From Streptomyces violaceusniger Tu 4113 (GTDB lineage: Bacteria > Actinomycetota > Actinomycetes > Streptomycetales > Streptomycetaceae): 64,000 nt of DNA. Positions 26,640 through 35,385 of this stretch are shown in pieces; the first letter of the stretch is position 1, and each line of letters opens with the position of its first letter. The notes under the pieces were generated by a model. It did not search any database. It saw only the letters and a program-made list of their open reading frames with translations, and had not been told where the DNA came from. The stretch is taken from the NCBI RefSeq assembly GCF_000147815.2, contig NC_015957.1, positions 8,246,001-8,310,000 of the forward strand, read 5' to 3'. Made by a program: the position numbers and the translations under genes.

Positions 26640-27500
26640 GTGCCCAACGCGCCGGGGCGCTCCACGAAGGGGTGGAATCCCGGGCTCCGGCCGCGTTTTC
26701 CGGGCCGGTCCCACCCCGGCCACGGGCCCGGCCACGGGCCCGGCCACGGGCCCGGCCACGGGCCCGGCCACGGGCCCGGCCACGGGCCCGGCCACGGGCC
26801 CGGCCACCGCCGGGTGCGACCCCTGCCCCGGCCCCGGCATCGGCCCCGGTACGGCCCTCGACTCCGGCCCCGGCATCGGCCCCGGTACGACCCCGGCTCC
26901 GGCCCCGGCGCGGGCCCGGCTGCCGCCAAGTGCAACCCCTGCCCCCGCCCCGGCAACGGCCCCGGTACGACCCTCGCCCCCCGCCCCGGCATCGGCCCCG
27001 GTACGACCCCGGCTCCGGCCCCGGCGTCGGCGTCGGCCTCGGTGCGACCCCGGCCCCGGCATCGGCCCGGCACGGCCCTCGGCCCCCGCCCCGGCATCGG
27101 CCCCGGTACGACCTCGGCCCCGGCGTCGGCGTCGGCCTCGGTGCGACCCCGGCTCCCGCCCCGGCGCGGACCTGGCTCCGTTCACGGTGCGGCCCCGCTC
27201 CGGTCGCGGTGCAGCCCCGGCTCAGGTCCCGGCGTGGCCCCCGCTCCGACCCCGGCACGACCTCGCCTCCGGTCGCGGTGCGGACCCCGCTCCGGTCGCG
27301 GTGCGGACCTGGCTCCGGTCACGGTGCGGCCCCGCTCCGGTCGCGGTGCAGCCTCGCCTCAGGACCTGGCGTGGCCCCCGCTCCGACTCCGGCACGACCT
27401 CGCCTCCGGCCGCGGTGCGGCCCCCGCTCCGGTCGCGGTGTGGACCTGGCTCCGGTACCTGCACGTTCCCGGCTGCGGCGCCGGAGGTGCCCCTCGCGGG
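26640..27500. repeat. Low-complexity repeat region between ctaC and the desulfurase gene
   Basis: This about 1-kb gap between divergent genes holds no gene I can support. At 26715-26806 there are seven perfect copies of the 12-mer CACGGGCCCGGC. From 26820 to 27130 CATCGGCCCCGGTACG-type units recur. From 27185 to 27457 a block of about 137 bp is present twice (GGCGTGGCCCCCGCTCCGAC at 27231 and 27368). All six frames stay open here only because the sequence lacks A and T; translations are runs of Pro, Arg, Ala and Gly without codon-position bias. Confidence 0.88.
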
Positions 27501-27531
27501 CCGTGCCCGTCCGTTTGCCTGCCCCGGCGAC

Positions 27532-27537
27532 TAGCGT
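27532..27537 (+). promoter_or_regulatory. -10 box of a predicted leaderless promoter
   Basis: TAGCGT ends seven bases before the GTG at 27545, and no ribosome site precedes that codon. Transcription would start at or next to the start codon. Confidence 0.5.
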
Positions 27538-27544
27538 TCCGCAT

Positions 27545-28954
27545 GTGCCCTACTTCGACACGGCCTCGTCCGCTCCCCTGCACCCCGTCGCCCGGCAGGC
27601 GCTCCTCGCCGCACTCGACGAGGGGTGGGCCGACCCCTCGCGCCTCTATCGGGAGGGGCGGCGGGCCCGGCTGCTGCTGGACGCCGCGCGGGAGGCGGCG
27701 GCCGAGGCCGTCGGGTGTCGCCCGGACGAGCTCGTCTTCACTCCTTCGGGGACACGCGCGGTGTACGACGGTATCGCGGGGGCGCTCGCGGGCCGGCGGC
27801 GCGCGGGCCGCCATCTGGTCGTCTCCGCCGTGGAGCACTCCTCGGTGCTGCACGCGGCGGCCGCGCATGAGCCGGACGGCTGCACGGTCACCGAGGTCCC
27901 GGTGGACCGTACGGGGCGGGTCGCGCCCGGTGCGTACGCGGCGGCCCTGCGGGAGGCCCCGGGCGGGGTGGCGCTGGCCTGTCTGCAGTCCGCCAACCAT
28001 GAGGTCGGCACCCTGCAGCCGGTGGCCGAGGCGGGCGAGGAGTGCGCGGCGGCGGGCGTACCGCTGCTGGTGGACGCGGCGCAGTCGCTCGGCTGGGGCC
28101 CTACGGAGGGCAATTGGTCGCTCTTGACGGCAAGTGCCCACAAATGGGGCGGTCCTGCGGGGGTGGGGCTGCTCGCGGTGCGCAAGGGGGTGCGCTTCCG
28201 TACGGTCCCGCCCACCGACGAGCGCGAGTCGGGCCGCTCCCCCGGGTTCGAGAACCTCCCCGCCATCGTCGCCGCGGCCGCCTCGCTGCGGGCCGTACGG
28301 GCGGAGGCCACCGCGGAGGCGGAGCGGCTGCGCGGGCTGGTGGACCGGATCCGGGCGCGGGTGCCGGAGCTGGTCCCAGACGTCGAGGTGGTCGGCGATC
28401 CGGAGCGGCGGCTGCCGCATCTGGTGACCTTCTCTTGTCTCTATGTCGATGGAGAGGCGCTCCTCCATGAGCTGGACCGCGCGGAGTTCTCGGTCTCGTC
28501 CGGCTCCTCCTGCACCTCGTCCACGCTGACCCCGAGCCATGTGCTGCGGGCCATGGGGGTGCTGTCCGAGGGCAATGTCCGGGTCTCGCTTCCGCGCGGT
28601 ACGGCCGAGGCGGAGGTGGACCGGTTCCTGGAGGTGCTGCCGGGGGTGGTGGCACAGGTGCGGGAGCACCTGGGTGCGCCGAACCTTGCCCAGGCCGCCG
28701 TCGCCCCGGACCCCGTGCCCGAGCCCGAGGTCGCGCTGGTGGTCGACTCGCTCGGCAAGCGGTGCCCGATCCCGGTGATCGAACTGGCCAAGGTGATCGG
28801 CGAGGTGCCGGTGGGCGGTGTGGTGGTGGTGCTGTCCGACGACGAGGCGGCCCGGCTGGACATCCCGGCCTGGTGCGAGATGCGGGGCCAGACCTACGAG
28901 GGCGAGCGGACGGCCGACCGGGGCGTGGCCTACCGGGTCCGCCGCCGCGCCTAG
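27545..28954 (+). CDS. Cysteine desulfurase fused to a TusA-type sulfur carrier domain
   Basis: A 469-residue fusion. Residues 1-about 370 are a class V cysteine desulfurase: PYFDTASSAPLHPVARQALL, EHSSVLHAAAAHE, a PLP-lysine region TASAHKWGGPAG around residue 200, and the active-site loop SSGSSCTSS carrying the persulfide Cys. After a Pro/Glu linker, residues about 395-469 are a TusA/SirA domain with GKRCPIPVIELAK (CPxP). The desulfurase could therefore load its own tethered carrier for thiolation of tRNA or other targets. The GTG at 27545 is chosen because the catalytic domain begins there; upstream is repeat. The gene faces a PfkB-type kinase across a repeat-filled gap. Confidence 0.93.
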   Translation: MPYFDTASSAPLHPVARQALLAALDEGWADPSRLYREGRRARLLLDAAREAAAEAVGCRPDELVFTPSGTRAVYDGIAGALAGRRRAGRHLVVSAVEHSSVLHAAAAHEPDGCTVTEVPVDRTGRVAPGAYAAALREAPGGVALACLQSANHEVGTLQPVAEAGEECAAAGVPLLVDAAQSLGWGPTEGNWSLLTASAHKWGGPAGVGLLAVRKGVRFRTVPPTDERESGRSPGFENLPAIVAAAASLRAVRAEATAEAERLRGLVDRIRARVPELVPDVEVVGDPERRLPHLVTFSCLYVDGEALLHELDRAEFSVSSGSSCTSSTLTPSHVLRAMGVLSEGNVRVSLPRGTAEAEVDRFLEVLPGVVAQVREHLGAPNLAQAAVAPDPVPEPEVALVVDSLGKRCPIPVIELAKVIGEVPVGGVVVVLSDDEAARLDIPAWCEMRGQTYEGERTADRGVAYRVRRRA

Positions 28955-28984
28955 GCCCCGGCGGGGCCTATTGGGCGCTGGCGG

Positions 28985-29430
28985 GCCCAGGCGACCGCAG
29001 CGGAACCGGCGGGCAGCCAGGCGGGGCCCAGGGGACTGCAGCGGAACCGCGGGGAGCTACGACGAACCCGCGGGGCACCGGGCGGAATCCAGGGACTACA
29101 GCGAAGCCGCGGGCAGCCAGGCGGGGCCCAGAGGACTGCAGCGGAACCGCGGGCAGCTACGACGAACCCGCGGGGCACCGGGCGGAATCCAGGGACTACA
29201 GCGAAGCCGCGGGCAGCCAGGCGGAACCCAGGGGACCACAGCGGAGCCACGGGGAGCTACGACGAACCCGCGGGGCACCGGGCGGAATCCAGGGACTACA
29301 GCGAAGCCGCGGGCAGCCAGGCGGAACCCAGGGGACCACAGCGGAACCGCGGGCAGCTACGACGAAGTCGCGGGGAGCTTCGGCAGGGCGCGGGCGACTG
29401 CAACGGAGCCGCGCGGAGCCGCGGCAGGGC
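28985..29430. repeat. 100-bp tandem repeat between convergent genes
   Basis: GGCGGAATCCAGGGACTACA occurs at 29081, 29181 and 29281, exactly 100 bp apart, and the intervening sequence is largely conserved. Each unit is itself two similar halves of about 50 bp built on AGCGRARCCGCGGGCAGCYA. Degenerate half-units extend on both sides. It fills the gap between the desulfurase-TusA gene and the kinase; I see no coding signal. Confidence 0.9.
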
Positions 29431-29511
29431 CCAAGGGCTACGGCGGATCCGTAGGAGCCACGGCCGCGGCGGGGCCCAGGGGGCGACAGCCCCCTGGGCG
29501 CCCAGCGGGGT

Positions 29512-30486
29512 TCAGGGGAGGTGGGGCGCGATCTCGCCCGCCGCCTCATCGCCGTACGCCTTGGTGAGGCGCTCCATGAAGTGGCCCCGGCGCAGCTCGT
29601 ACTCCTGGGTGCCGACCGTCTCGATGACCAGCGTCGCCAGCATGCAGCCCACCTGGGCGGCGCGCTCGATCGAGAGGTTCCAGGACAGACCGGAGAGGAA
29701 GCCCGCGCGGAAGGCGTCGCCGACGCCGGTCGGGTCGGCCTTCTGGTCCTCCTCCGGGCAGCCGACGACGACGGGCTCCTCGCCCTCGCGGTCGATGCGC
29801 ACGCCCTGCGCGCCCAGCGTGGTGACCCGGGTGCCGACCTTGGAGAGGATCTGCTCCGCGGTCCAGCCGGTCTTGGTCTCGATCAGCGCGGCCTCGTACT
29901 CATTGGTGAAGAGGTACTCCGCGCCGCCGATCAGCAGCCGGATGTCCTCCCCCTCCATACGGGCGAGCTGCTGGGAGGGGTCGGCGGCGAAGGGGATGCC
30001 GCGCGAGCGGCACTCCTCGGTGTGGCGGACCATGGCCTCCGGGTCGTCCGCGCTGATCAGCACGAGGTCGAGGCCGCCGGCGCGCTCCGCGACCGGCTGC
30101 AGCTCGATCTGGCGGGCCTCGCTCATGGCACCGGTGTAGAAGGACGCGATCTGGTTGTGATCGGCGTCCGTGGTGCAGACGAAGCGCGCGGTGTGCTTGA
30201 CCTCGGAGATATGGACGGATGCGGTGTCCACACCGTGCCGGTCCAGCCAGGCGCGGTAGTCGGCGAAGTCCTCACCTGCCGCGCCGACCAGGATCGGGCT
30301 CAGGCCGAGCACGCCCATGCCGAAACAGATGTTGGGGCCGACTCCTCCACGGCGGACATCGAGGGTGTCCACCAGGAAGGAGAGGGAGACCGTATGCAGC
30401 TGATCGGCGACCAGCTGATCGGCGAATCGGCCGGGGAAGGACATCAGATGGTCGGTGGCGATGGAGCCGGTTACGGCAATACGCAC
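29512..30486 (-). CDS. PfkB-family carbohydrate/nucleoside kinase (adenosine kinase candidate)
   Basis: A 324-residue ribokinase-fold enzyme. Landmarks are RIAVTGSIATDHLMSFPGRF, the di-Gly hinge VRRGGVGPNICFGMGVLG, and the catalytic anion hole DPTGVGDAFRAGFLSGL with the general base Asp. Its position between the cta block and the Fe-S carrier matches mycobacterial Rv2202c, which is an unusual PfkB-type adenosine kinase, so purine-nucleoside salvage is the best guess; sugar specificity cannot be excluded. ATG at 30486. It is divergent from the small ORF at 30658. Confidence 0.85.
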   Translation of the reverse strand: MRIAVTGSIATDHLMSFPGRFADQLVADQLHTVSLSFLVDTLDVRRGGVGPNICFGMGVLGLSPILVGAAGEDFADYRAWLDRHGVDTASVHISEVKHTARFVCTTDADHNQIASFYTGAMSEARQIELQPVAERAGGLDLVLISADDPEAMVRHTEECRSRGIPFAADPSQQLARMEGEDIRLLIGGAEYLFTNEYEAALIETKTGWTAEQILSKVGTRVTTLGAQGVRIDREGEEPVVVGCPEEDQKADPTGVGDAFRAGFLSGLSWNLSIERAAQVGCMLATLVIETVGTQEYELRRGHFMERLTKAYGDEAAGEIAPHLP

Positions 30487-30657
30487 GGAGTCGCTCCTGC
30501 GGGGGCGGAGAGATCGGACGCTTCACGCTATCTGCTCAGCCCCGTCCATACGAACGGAAGAAACTACCCAATAGTAGGGCTTTCTTCACCGACACCCGCT
30601 GAATACGGTGCGTGGACGGGGGTACGCGTCGGCGACCCCCATGGACCAGGAGGCATC

Positions 30658-30882
30658 ATGCCCCAGCACCTCGGCCCCGCCCTTCCCGCCACCGGAGCCA
30701 TCGAGCCCGAGTATCTGGAGGAGCTGCGCGGCGACGGTGCCCGGATGGCGCCGCACTGGGCGGTCACCGTATCGCCTCCCGCCAGGCATGTCTCACCGGT
30801 CGCCGCCTCCCGTATCCGGGGGATCAGCGTGCCCGCGGCATCGGCCGATCTGCTGGCCGGCATGTCGGACTACGGCGACTGA
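30658..30882 (+). CDS. Small hypothetical protein (74 aa)
   Basis: A short ORF with convincing translation signals: AGGAGG at 30648-30653, five bases before the ATG, and G/C at nearly every third codon position. The protein begins MPQHLGPALPATGAIEPEYL and ends LLAGMSDYGD; it has a mixed composition, no Cys, no membrane segment and no motif I know. The preceding 170 bp includes an A/T-rich stretch (ACCCAATAGTAGGGCTTTC) that may hold divergent promoters for it and the kinase. It lies 91 bp upstream of the membrane-anchored protein. Confidence 0.62.
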   Translation: MPQHLGPALPATGAIEPEYLEELRGDGARMAPHWAVTVSPPARHVSPVAASRIRGISVPAASADLLAGMSDYGD

Positions 30883-30973
30883 AGGAACCGGGCGCGCCCC
30901 GGCTCCGTCTCATCGGCATCTCCTCGCGAGGGATGGGACCGTAGAACGTGAGCGGAGCCAAAGGAGCGAAACG

Positions 30974-32452
30974 GTGAGCACCGAGGACACCGACACCCCG
31001 CAGACCCCCGACGACACCCCCCGGCCGCGCCGGCGCTCGCCGCTGGCCGTCGTTTCGGTGGCGGCCGCGGTGCTGGTCGCCGGAGGTGGCGGCGCCTACT
31101 GGGCCTCCACCGCGGCGGACGGCGGCACCCGTGGTCCGGGCGCGGCGGGCGAGGACGGAGCGCCCAAGCCACTCGCACTGGACGCCTACGCCACCCCGGG
31201 CGGTGAGCGAGGCGGGAATGAGGGCATCGCGCCCGGTGAGCCCGATCCACACGGCGGCCGCTACGTCGTCATGGGCAAGCTGCCGGACGGGCCGAAGGAG
31301 GCCCCGGTCTATCTGACCGACCCGAAGGTCACCAAGGCCGATGTGGCGCGGCTGGCGAAGGCGCTGGACGTCTCCGGCAGCCCGCGCGCCGACCACGGGT
31401 ACTGGAAGGTCGGCGGCACCCCGGACGCGAGCGGCCCGACGCTGCGGGTGAGCCAGACCGGACCGGGTAGCTGGTCGTACTCGCGCTATGGGTCGCCGGG
31501 CGGTACGTCCTGCGTCCACCCGGACGGGAAGCCGGACGCGGAGAAGGCCGACCGGACCGACAAGGGCGACGGGGCGGACAAGCCCGACAAGAGCTGCCCG
31601 TCCTACCGCGACGGCGACAAGCGCGGTGACAACGGCGCCGCCGAGGGCCGCGAGGCGGCCGTGTCCGAGGAGAAGGCCGAGCGCGCCGCCGAGCCGGTGC
31701 TGAAGTCGCTCGGGCTGTCGGACGCGAAGCTGGACGCGAGTGGCCTCTACGGCGCCGTGCGGATGGTGAACGCCGATCCGAAGGTGGGCGATCTGCCCAC
31801 CTACGGCTGGGGGACCAGTCTGCAGGTCGGCGCCGACGGCCAGTTGGTCGGCGGCAGCGGCACGCTGGCGAAGCCCAAGGAGGACGACACCTATCCGGTG
31901 CTCAGCGCGGAACAGGCGCTGGAGCGGCTCAACTCGACGTCGGCCAAGGGCGATGGCCCGTCGGGCAAGGTGAACGTGCGCAAGGTGACGTTCGGCCTCG
32001 CCTCGCACATGGTGGACGGCCGGCGGGCGCTGGTGCCGTCGTGGATCTTCGAGACCAAGCCGACCGGGACCAACCGGGTGGCGGTCACCCTGCCCTACCC
32101 CGCGGTGAAGCCGGAGTTCATCAAGAAGGCCAAGGAGCCGGGCCACTCCCCGTCGACCCGGCCGGGCAAGGGCGAGCGGACCTCCAAGCCGGATGACATC
32201 ACCTCGTACAGCGTGGACGACAAGACCCTGGCGCTGCGCTTCTGGGGCGGTGTCTGCAACACCTACTCGGTCTCCGCGAAGGAGACCTCGAAGCAGGTGA
32301 CGCTGGAGCTCAAGAGCAAGCCGACCCATCCGGGGCGGGCCTGCATCCTCATCGCCAAGCAACTGGACCGGAAGGTGACGCTGAAGGAGCCGCTGGACGG
32401 CCGGAAGGTCGTGGACGGGGCCACCGGTGAGACGGTGCCGCTGCGGAAGTGA
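30974..32452 (+). CDS. Membrane-anchored secreted protein of unknown function
   Basis: A 492-residue protein starting at the GTG at 30974 with AAGGAG at 30961-30966. A short cytoplasmic Thr/Pro/Arg stretch is followed by one membrane helix (SPLAVVSVAAAVLVAGGGGAYWAS, about residues 23-46) and a large external part. That part has a low-complexity Lys/Asp/Gly segment about residues 175-225 (DKGDGADKPDKSCPSYRDGD), and four Cys that could form disulfides. The rest resembles the conserved Streptomyces proteins often mis-annotated as 'large membrane protein'; I recognise no enzyme motif. It ends at a strong terminator shared with the convergent Fe-S carrier gene. Confidence 0.82.
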   Translation: MSTEDTDTPQTPDDTPRPRRRSPLAVVSVAAAVLVAGGGGAYWASTAADGGTRGPGAAGEDGAPKPLALDAYATPGGERGGNEGIAPGEPDPHGGRYVVMGKLPDGPKEAPVYLTDPKVTKADVARLAKALDVSGSPRADHGYWKVGGTPDASGPTLRVSQTGPGSWSYSRYGSPGGTSCVHPDGKPDAEKADRTDKGDGADKPDKSCPSYRDGDKRGDNGAAEGREAAVSEEKAERAAEPVLKSLGLSDAKLDASGLYGAVRMVNADPKVGDLPTYGWGTSLQVGADGQLVGGSGTLAKPKEDDTYPVLSAEQALERLNSTSAKGDGPSGKVNVRKVTFGLASHMVDGRRALVPSWIFETKPTGTNRVAVTLPYPAVKPEFIKKAKEPGHSPSTRPGKGERTSKPDDITSYSVDDKTLALRFWGGVCNTYSVSAKETSKQVTLELKSKPTHPGRACILIAKQLDRKVTLKEPLDGRKVVDGATGETVPLRK

Positions 32453-32481
32453 GCAGGCCGCGAGAGCTGCGGCAGGACAGG

Positions 32482-32518
32482 CGGAAGGGGGCGGGCCCGG
32501 TGGGCCCGCCCCCTTCCG
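32482..32518. terminator. Bidirectional terminator
   Basis: A perfect 17-bp stem: CGGAAGGGGGCGGGCCC (32482-32498) and GGGCCCGCCCCCTTCCG (32502-32518), with a three-base loop. It is followed by TTTCGCTGTTTT on the plus strand. It sits exactly between the convergent membrane protein and Fe-S carrier genes. Confidence 0.88.
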
Positions 32519-32546
32519 TTTCGCTGTTTTCCGCCGTGCCGGGGGC

Positions 32547-32900
32547 TCAGCTGAAGGAGTCGCCGCAGGCGCAGGAGCCCGTGGCGTTCGGGTTGTCGAT
32601 GGTGAAGCCCTGCTTCTCGATGGTGTCGACGAAGTCGATCGAGGCACCGCCCAGGTACGGGGCGCTCATGCGGTCGGTCACGACCTTGACGCCGCCGAAG
32701 TCCTTGACGACGTCGCCGTCGAGCGAGCGCTCGTCGAAGAAGAGCTGGTAGCGCAGGCCGGAGCAGCCGCCGGGCTGGACGGCGACGCGCAGCGCGAGGT
32801 CGTCGCGGCCCTCCTGCTCCAGCAGGCTCTTGACCTTCGACGCGGCGGTGTCGGACAGGATGATGCCCTCGCTCGCGGTGGTCTCGTCCTGAACGGTCAT
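32547..32900 (-). CDS. erpA: A-type iron-sulfur carrier protein (IscA/ErpA family)
   Basis: A 117-residue HesB-family protein with the three conserved Cys: GGCSGLRYQL (Cys at about residue 45) and the C-terminal CACGDSF. It starts MTVQDETTASEGIILSDTAA at the ATG at 32900, after the GGGAGAAGCAG ribosome site. Such proteins deliver [4Fe-4S] or [2Fe-2S] clusters to apoproteins. Its neighbour, nadA, is a [4Fe-4S] enzyme and is divergent from it; the desulfurase-TusA fusion is 3.6 kb away. The symbol follows the family; IscA versus ErpA is not separable here. Confidence 0.92.
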   Translation of the reverse strand: MTVQDETTASEGIILSDTAASKVKSLLEQEGRDDLALRVAVQPGGCSGLRYQLFFDERSLDGDVVKDFGGVKVVTDRMSAPYLGGASIDFVDTIEKQGFTIDNPNATGSCACGDSFS

Positions 32901-33053
32901 CTGCTTCTCTCCCGGGTCGTACGGACTACTTGCCGTTGGAACCAACCAATGGCGCCCCGGATTCATTCCGGGCCCAGCGCTTATCTCCTGTTGCCCTTCA
33001 TGCTCGCATACGGGTGGGCGCACCGGAATGCGTCACATCGACACAATGCCTCT

Positions 33054-33100
33054 CGTCAAAGTGACGTGAAGCGGCTATGATAGATAGCGTCATTCTGACG
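33054..33100 (+). promoter_or_regulatory. nadA promoter with two identical flanking dyads
   Basis: CGTCA-AAG-TGACG (33054-33066) and CGTCA-TTC-TGACG (33088-33100) have identical arms and are 34 bp apart centre to centre. Between them is TATGAT (33076-33081), a good -10 box, with TCGTCA at 33053-33058 as the -35 region, 17 bp away. One dyad overlaps the -35 box and the other the start site (about 33088), the classic layout for a repressor operator pair. The regulator is unknown; an NAD-responsive repressor would fit. Confidence 0.65.
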
Positions 33101-33136
33101 ATTAGGGTTCCCAGCGAAGAAAGAAGGGTGCGTGAC

Positions 33137-34315
33137 GTGACCACCGCCCAGCCCCTCGATGTGCAGCCGACCCCGCTCGCTCTGCTGCTTCTCGGCCGGG
33201 AGGCCGACCCCCGCAGTGAGCGCGGCGTGGAGTGCCCGGGAGACCTTCCGGCGCCCTCCGACCCGGATCTGGTGGCACGCGCCCGCACGGCCAAGGAGAA
33301 GCTCGGGGACAAGGTCTTCGTCCTCGGTCACCACTACCAGCGCGACGAGGTCATCGAGTTCGCTGATGTCACCGGTGACTCCTTCAAGCTCGCCCGGGAC
33401 GCGGCCGCGCGGCCGGACGCCGAGTACATCGTCTTCTGCGGTGTGCACTTCATGGCCGAGTCCGCCGACATCCTCACCACCGAGGCCCAGCAGGTCGTCC
33501 TCCCCGATCTGGCGGCCGGCTGCTCGATGGCCGACATGGCCACGGCCGAGCAGGTCGCCGAGTGCTGGGAGGTGCTGACCGACGCGGGCGTCGCGGAGGC
33601 GACGGTGCCCGTCTCGTACATGAACTCCTCGGCCGACATCAAGGCGTTCACCGGCAAGCACGGCGGCACGATCTGCACCTCCTCCAATGCCGAGCGGGCG
33701 CTGGAGTGGGCGTTCCAGCAGGGCCAGAAGGTGCTGTTCCTGCCCGATCAGCATCTCGGGCGCAATACGGCGGTCCGCGACATGGGCATGTCGCTGGAGG
33801 ACTGCGTCGTCTACAACCCCCACAAGCCGAACGGCGGACTCACCCCCGAGCAACTGCGCGCCGCGACGATGATCCTGTGGCGCGGCCACTGCTCGGTGCA
33901 CGGCCGCTTCTCGCTGGACTCGGTCAACGATGTGCGCGAGCGGATACCGGGTGTGAACGTGCTGGTGCACCCCGAGTGCAAGCACGAGGTCGTGGCGGCG
34001 GCCGACTACGTGGGCTCGACCGAATACATCATCAAGGCCCTGGAAGCCGCCCCCGCCGGTTCGAAGTGGGCGATCGGCACCGAGCTGAATCTCGTACGGC
34101 GCCTGGCCAATCGTTTCGCCGACCAGGGCAAGGAGATCGTCTTCCTCGACAAGACGGTCTGCTTCTGCTCGACCATGAACCGGATCGATCTGCCGCATCT
34201 GGTCTGGGCGCTGGAGTCGCTGGTGGCCGGCAAGGTGGTCAACCGCATCCAGGTCGACCAGGAGACGGAGCACTTCGCCAAGCTGGCCCTGGAGCGGATG
34301 CTGGCGCTGCCGTAG
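33137..34315 (+). CDS. nadA: Quinolinate synthase A
   Basis: A 392-residue [4Fe-4S] enzyme that condenses iminoaspartate with dihydroxyacetone phosphate to quinolinate in NAD synthesis. Conserved segments are VLGHHYQRDEVIEFAD, EYIVFCGVHFMAESADIL (cluster Cys), YMNSSADIKAF, WRGHCSVHGRF, LVHPECKHEVV (cluster Cys) and DKTVCFCSTMNRI (cluster Cys). GTG at 33137 is preferred, since AGAAGG lies at a proper distance; an upstream GTG at 33128 would leave no spacing. nadB and nadC are not in the window. It is divergent from the Fe-S carrier gene, which could supply its cluster. Confidence 0.96.
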   Translation: MTTAQPLDVQPTPLALLLLGREADPRSERGVECPGDLPAPSDPDLVARARTAKEKLGDKVFVLGHHYQRDEVIEFADVTGDSFKLARDAAARPDAEYIVFCGVHFMAESADILTTEAQQVVLPDLAAGCSMADMATAEQVAECWEVLTDAGVAEATVPVSYMNSSADIKAFTGKHGGTICTSSNAERALEWAFQQGQKVLFLPDQHLGRNTAVRDMGMSLEDCVVYNPHKPNGGLTPEQLRAATMILWRGHCSVHGRFSLDSVNDVRERIPGVNVLVHPECKHEVVAAADYVGSTEYIIKALEAAPAGSKWAIGTELNLVRRLANRFADQGKEIVFLDKTVCFCSTMNRIDLPHLVWALESLVAGKVVNRIQVDQETEHFAKLALERMLALP

Positions 34316-34386
34316 GCAGCGTTGTTCGGCGATGGGGGCGGGGCGCACGATCGTGGCGCCTGCGGCGGGCTGCTTCCCCCTCACCG

Positions 34387-34676
34387 CCCCTTCCCGAAAC
34401 TGGGGCTCTGCCCCGGACCCCGGAGTCTGGGGCAGAGCCCCGGTTTCGGGGGCTGGGGCAGAGCCCCTGTCCGGAGCCTGGGGCAGACCCCGTCCGAGGC
34501 CCGGGCCAGACTCCCGTCCGGGGCCCGGGGCAGAGCCCCGTCCGGGGCCTGGGGCGGAGCCCCGTCCGGGGCCCGGGGCAGAGCCTCGGACCGGGGCCTG
34601 GGGCGGAGCCCCGTCCGGGGCCCGGGGCAGAGCCTCGGACCGGGGCCTGGGGCGGAGCCCCAGTTTCGGGAAGGGG
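34387..34676. repeat. Inverted-repeat-bounded array of about 24-bp units
   Basis: A perfect 22-bp inverted repeat, CCCCTTCCCGAAACTGGGGC.. (34387-34408) and ..GCCCCAGTTTCGGGAAGGGG (34655-34676), bounds about ten imperfect units of GGGGCAGAGCCCCGTCCGGG, spaced 24-25 bp (for example at 34527, 34551, 34575 and 34600). The unit is itself partly palindromic (GGGGC..GCCCC). A related sequence (GCCCCTTCCCG..., GCGGGAAGGGGCGG) borders the array at 46230-46760. It occupies the gap between nadA and the convergent response-regulator gene. Confidence 0.88.
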
Positions 34677-34707
34677 CGGGGAGGGGAGAGGCCCGCCGGG
34701 CGCCCCC

Positions 34708-35385
34708 CTAGGCGCCCGCGCGGACCAGCCCCGTCTCGTAGGCGATCACCACGAGCTGGGCGCGATCGCGGGCGCCCAGCTTGGCCATCGCGCGGTTGAC
34801 ATGCGTCTTGACCGTGAGCGGGCTGACCTCCAGCCGGGCGGCGATCTCGTCGTTGGACAGCCCGCCCCCGACCTGGACCAGGACCTCCCGCTCGCGGACG
34901 GTGAGGGCGTCCAGCCGTGCGGCGTCGTAGGCGCCCTCGTCGCCGCTCCCGTCGCCCTGGGCCAGGAAGCGGGCGATCAGCCCCTTGGTCGCCACCGGGG
35001 ACAGCAGCGCCTCGCCCGCGGCCGCGATGCGGATCGCCGCGAGCAGCTCATCGGGTTCGGCGCCCTTGCCGAGGAAGCCGCTGGCCCCCGCCCGCAGCGA
35101 GTCCACCACGTACTCGTCGACCTCGAAGGTCGTCAGCATGACCACCCGGACGTCCGCCAACCGCGGATCCTCGGTGATCATGCGGGTCGCGGCCAGCCCG
35201 TCCGTACCGGGCATGCGGATGTCCATCAGGACGACATCGGCGCCCCGGGTACGGGCGATCTCCACCGCCTGCGCGCCGTCGGACGCCTCCCCCACCACCT
35301 CCATGTCCGCCTCGGAGTCCACCAGGACGCGGAACGCGCTGCGCAGCAGCGCCTGATCGTCCGCGAGCAGTACCTTGATCGTCAT
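34708..35385 (-). CDS. NarL/LuxR-family response regulator
   Basis: A 225-residue regulator. The receiver domain (MTIKVLLADDQALLRSAFRV) has the acidic pair at residues 9-10, the phosphoacceptor Asp55 in VVLMDIRMPG, and the Thr/Lys pair in MLTTFE and FLGKGAEP. The C-terminal LuxR-type helix-turn-helix is LTVREREVLVQVGGGLSNDEIAARLEVSPLTVKTHV. Its ATG shares one base with the stop of the histidine kinase gene (TGATG), so the two are translationally coupled and form a cognate pair. Target genes are not evident. Confidence 0.95.
   Translation of the reverse strand: MTIKVLLADDQALLRSAFRVLVDSEADMEVVGEASDGAQAVEIARTRGADVVLMDIRMPGTDGLAATRMITEDPRLADVRVVMLTTFEVDEYVVDSLRAGASGFLGKGAEPDELLAAIRIAAAGEALLSPVATKGLIARFLAQGDGSGDEGAYDAARLDALTVREREVLVQVGGGLSNDEIAARLEVSPLTVKTHVNRAMAKLGARDRAQLVVIAYETGLVRAGA

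Noticed and set aside
26621..28954. A long plus-strand open frame that would add about 300 Pro/Arg-rich residues before the desulfurase
   Set aside because: The added part lies in the 12-bp and larger repeats, is open only because A and T are scarce, and has no codon-position bias; the catalytic domain starts at 27545.
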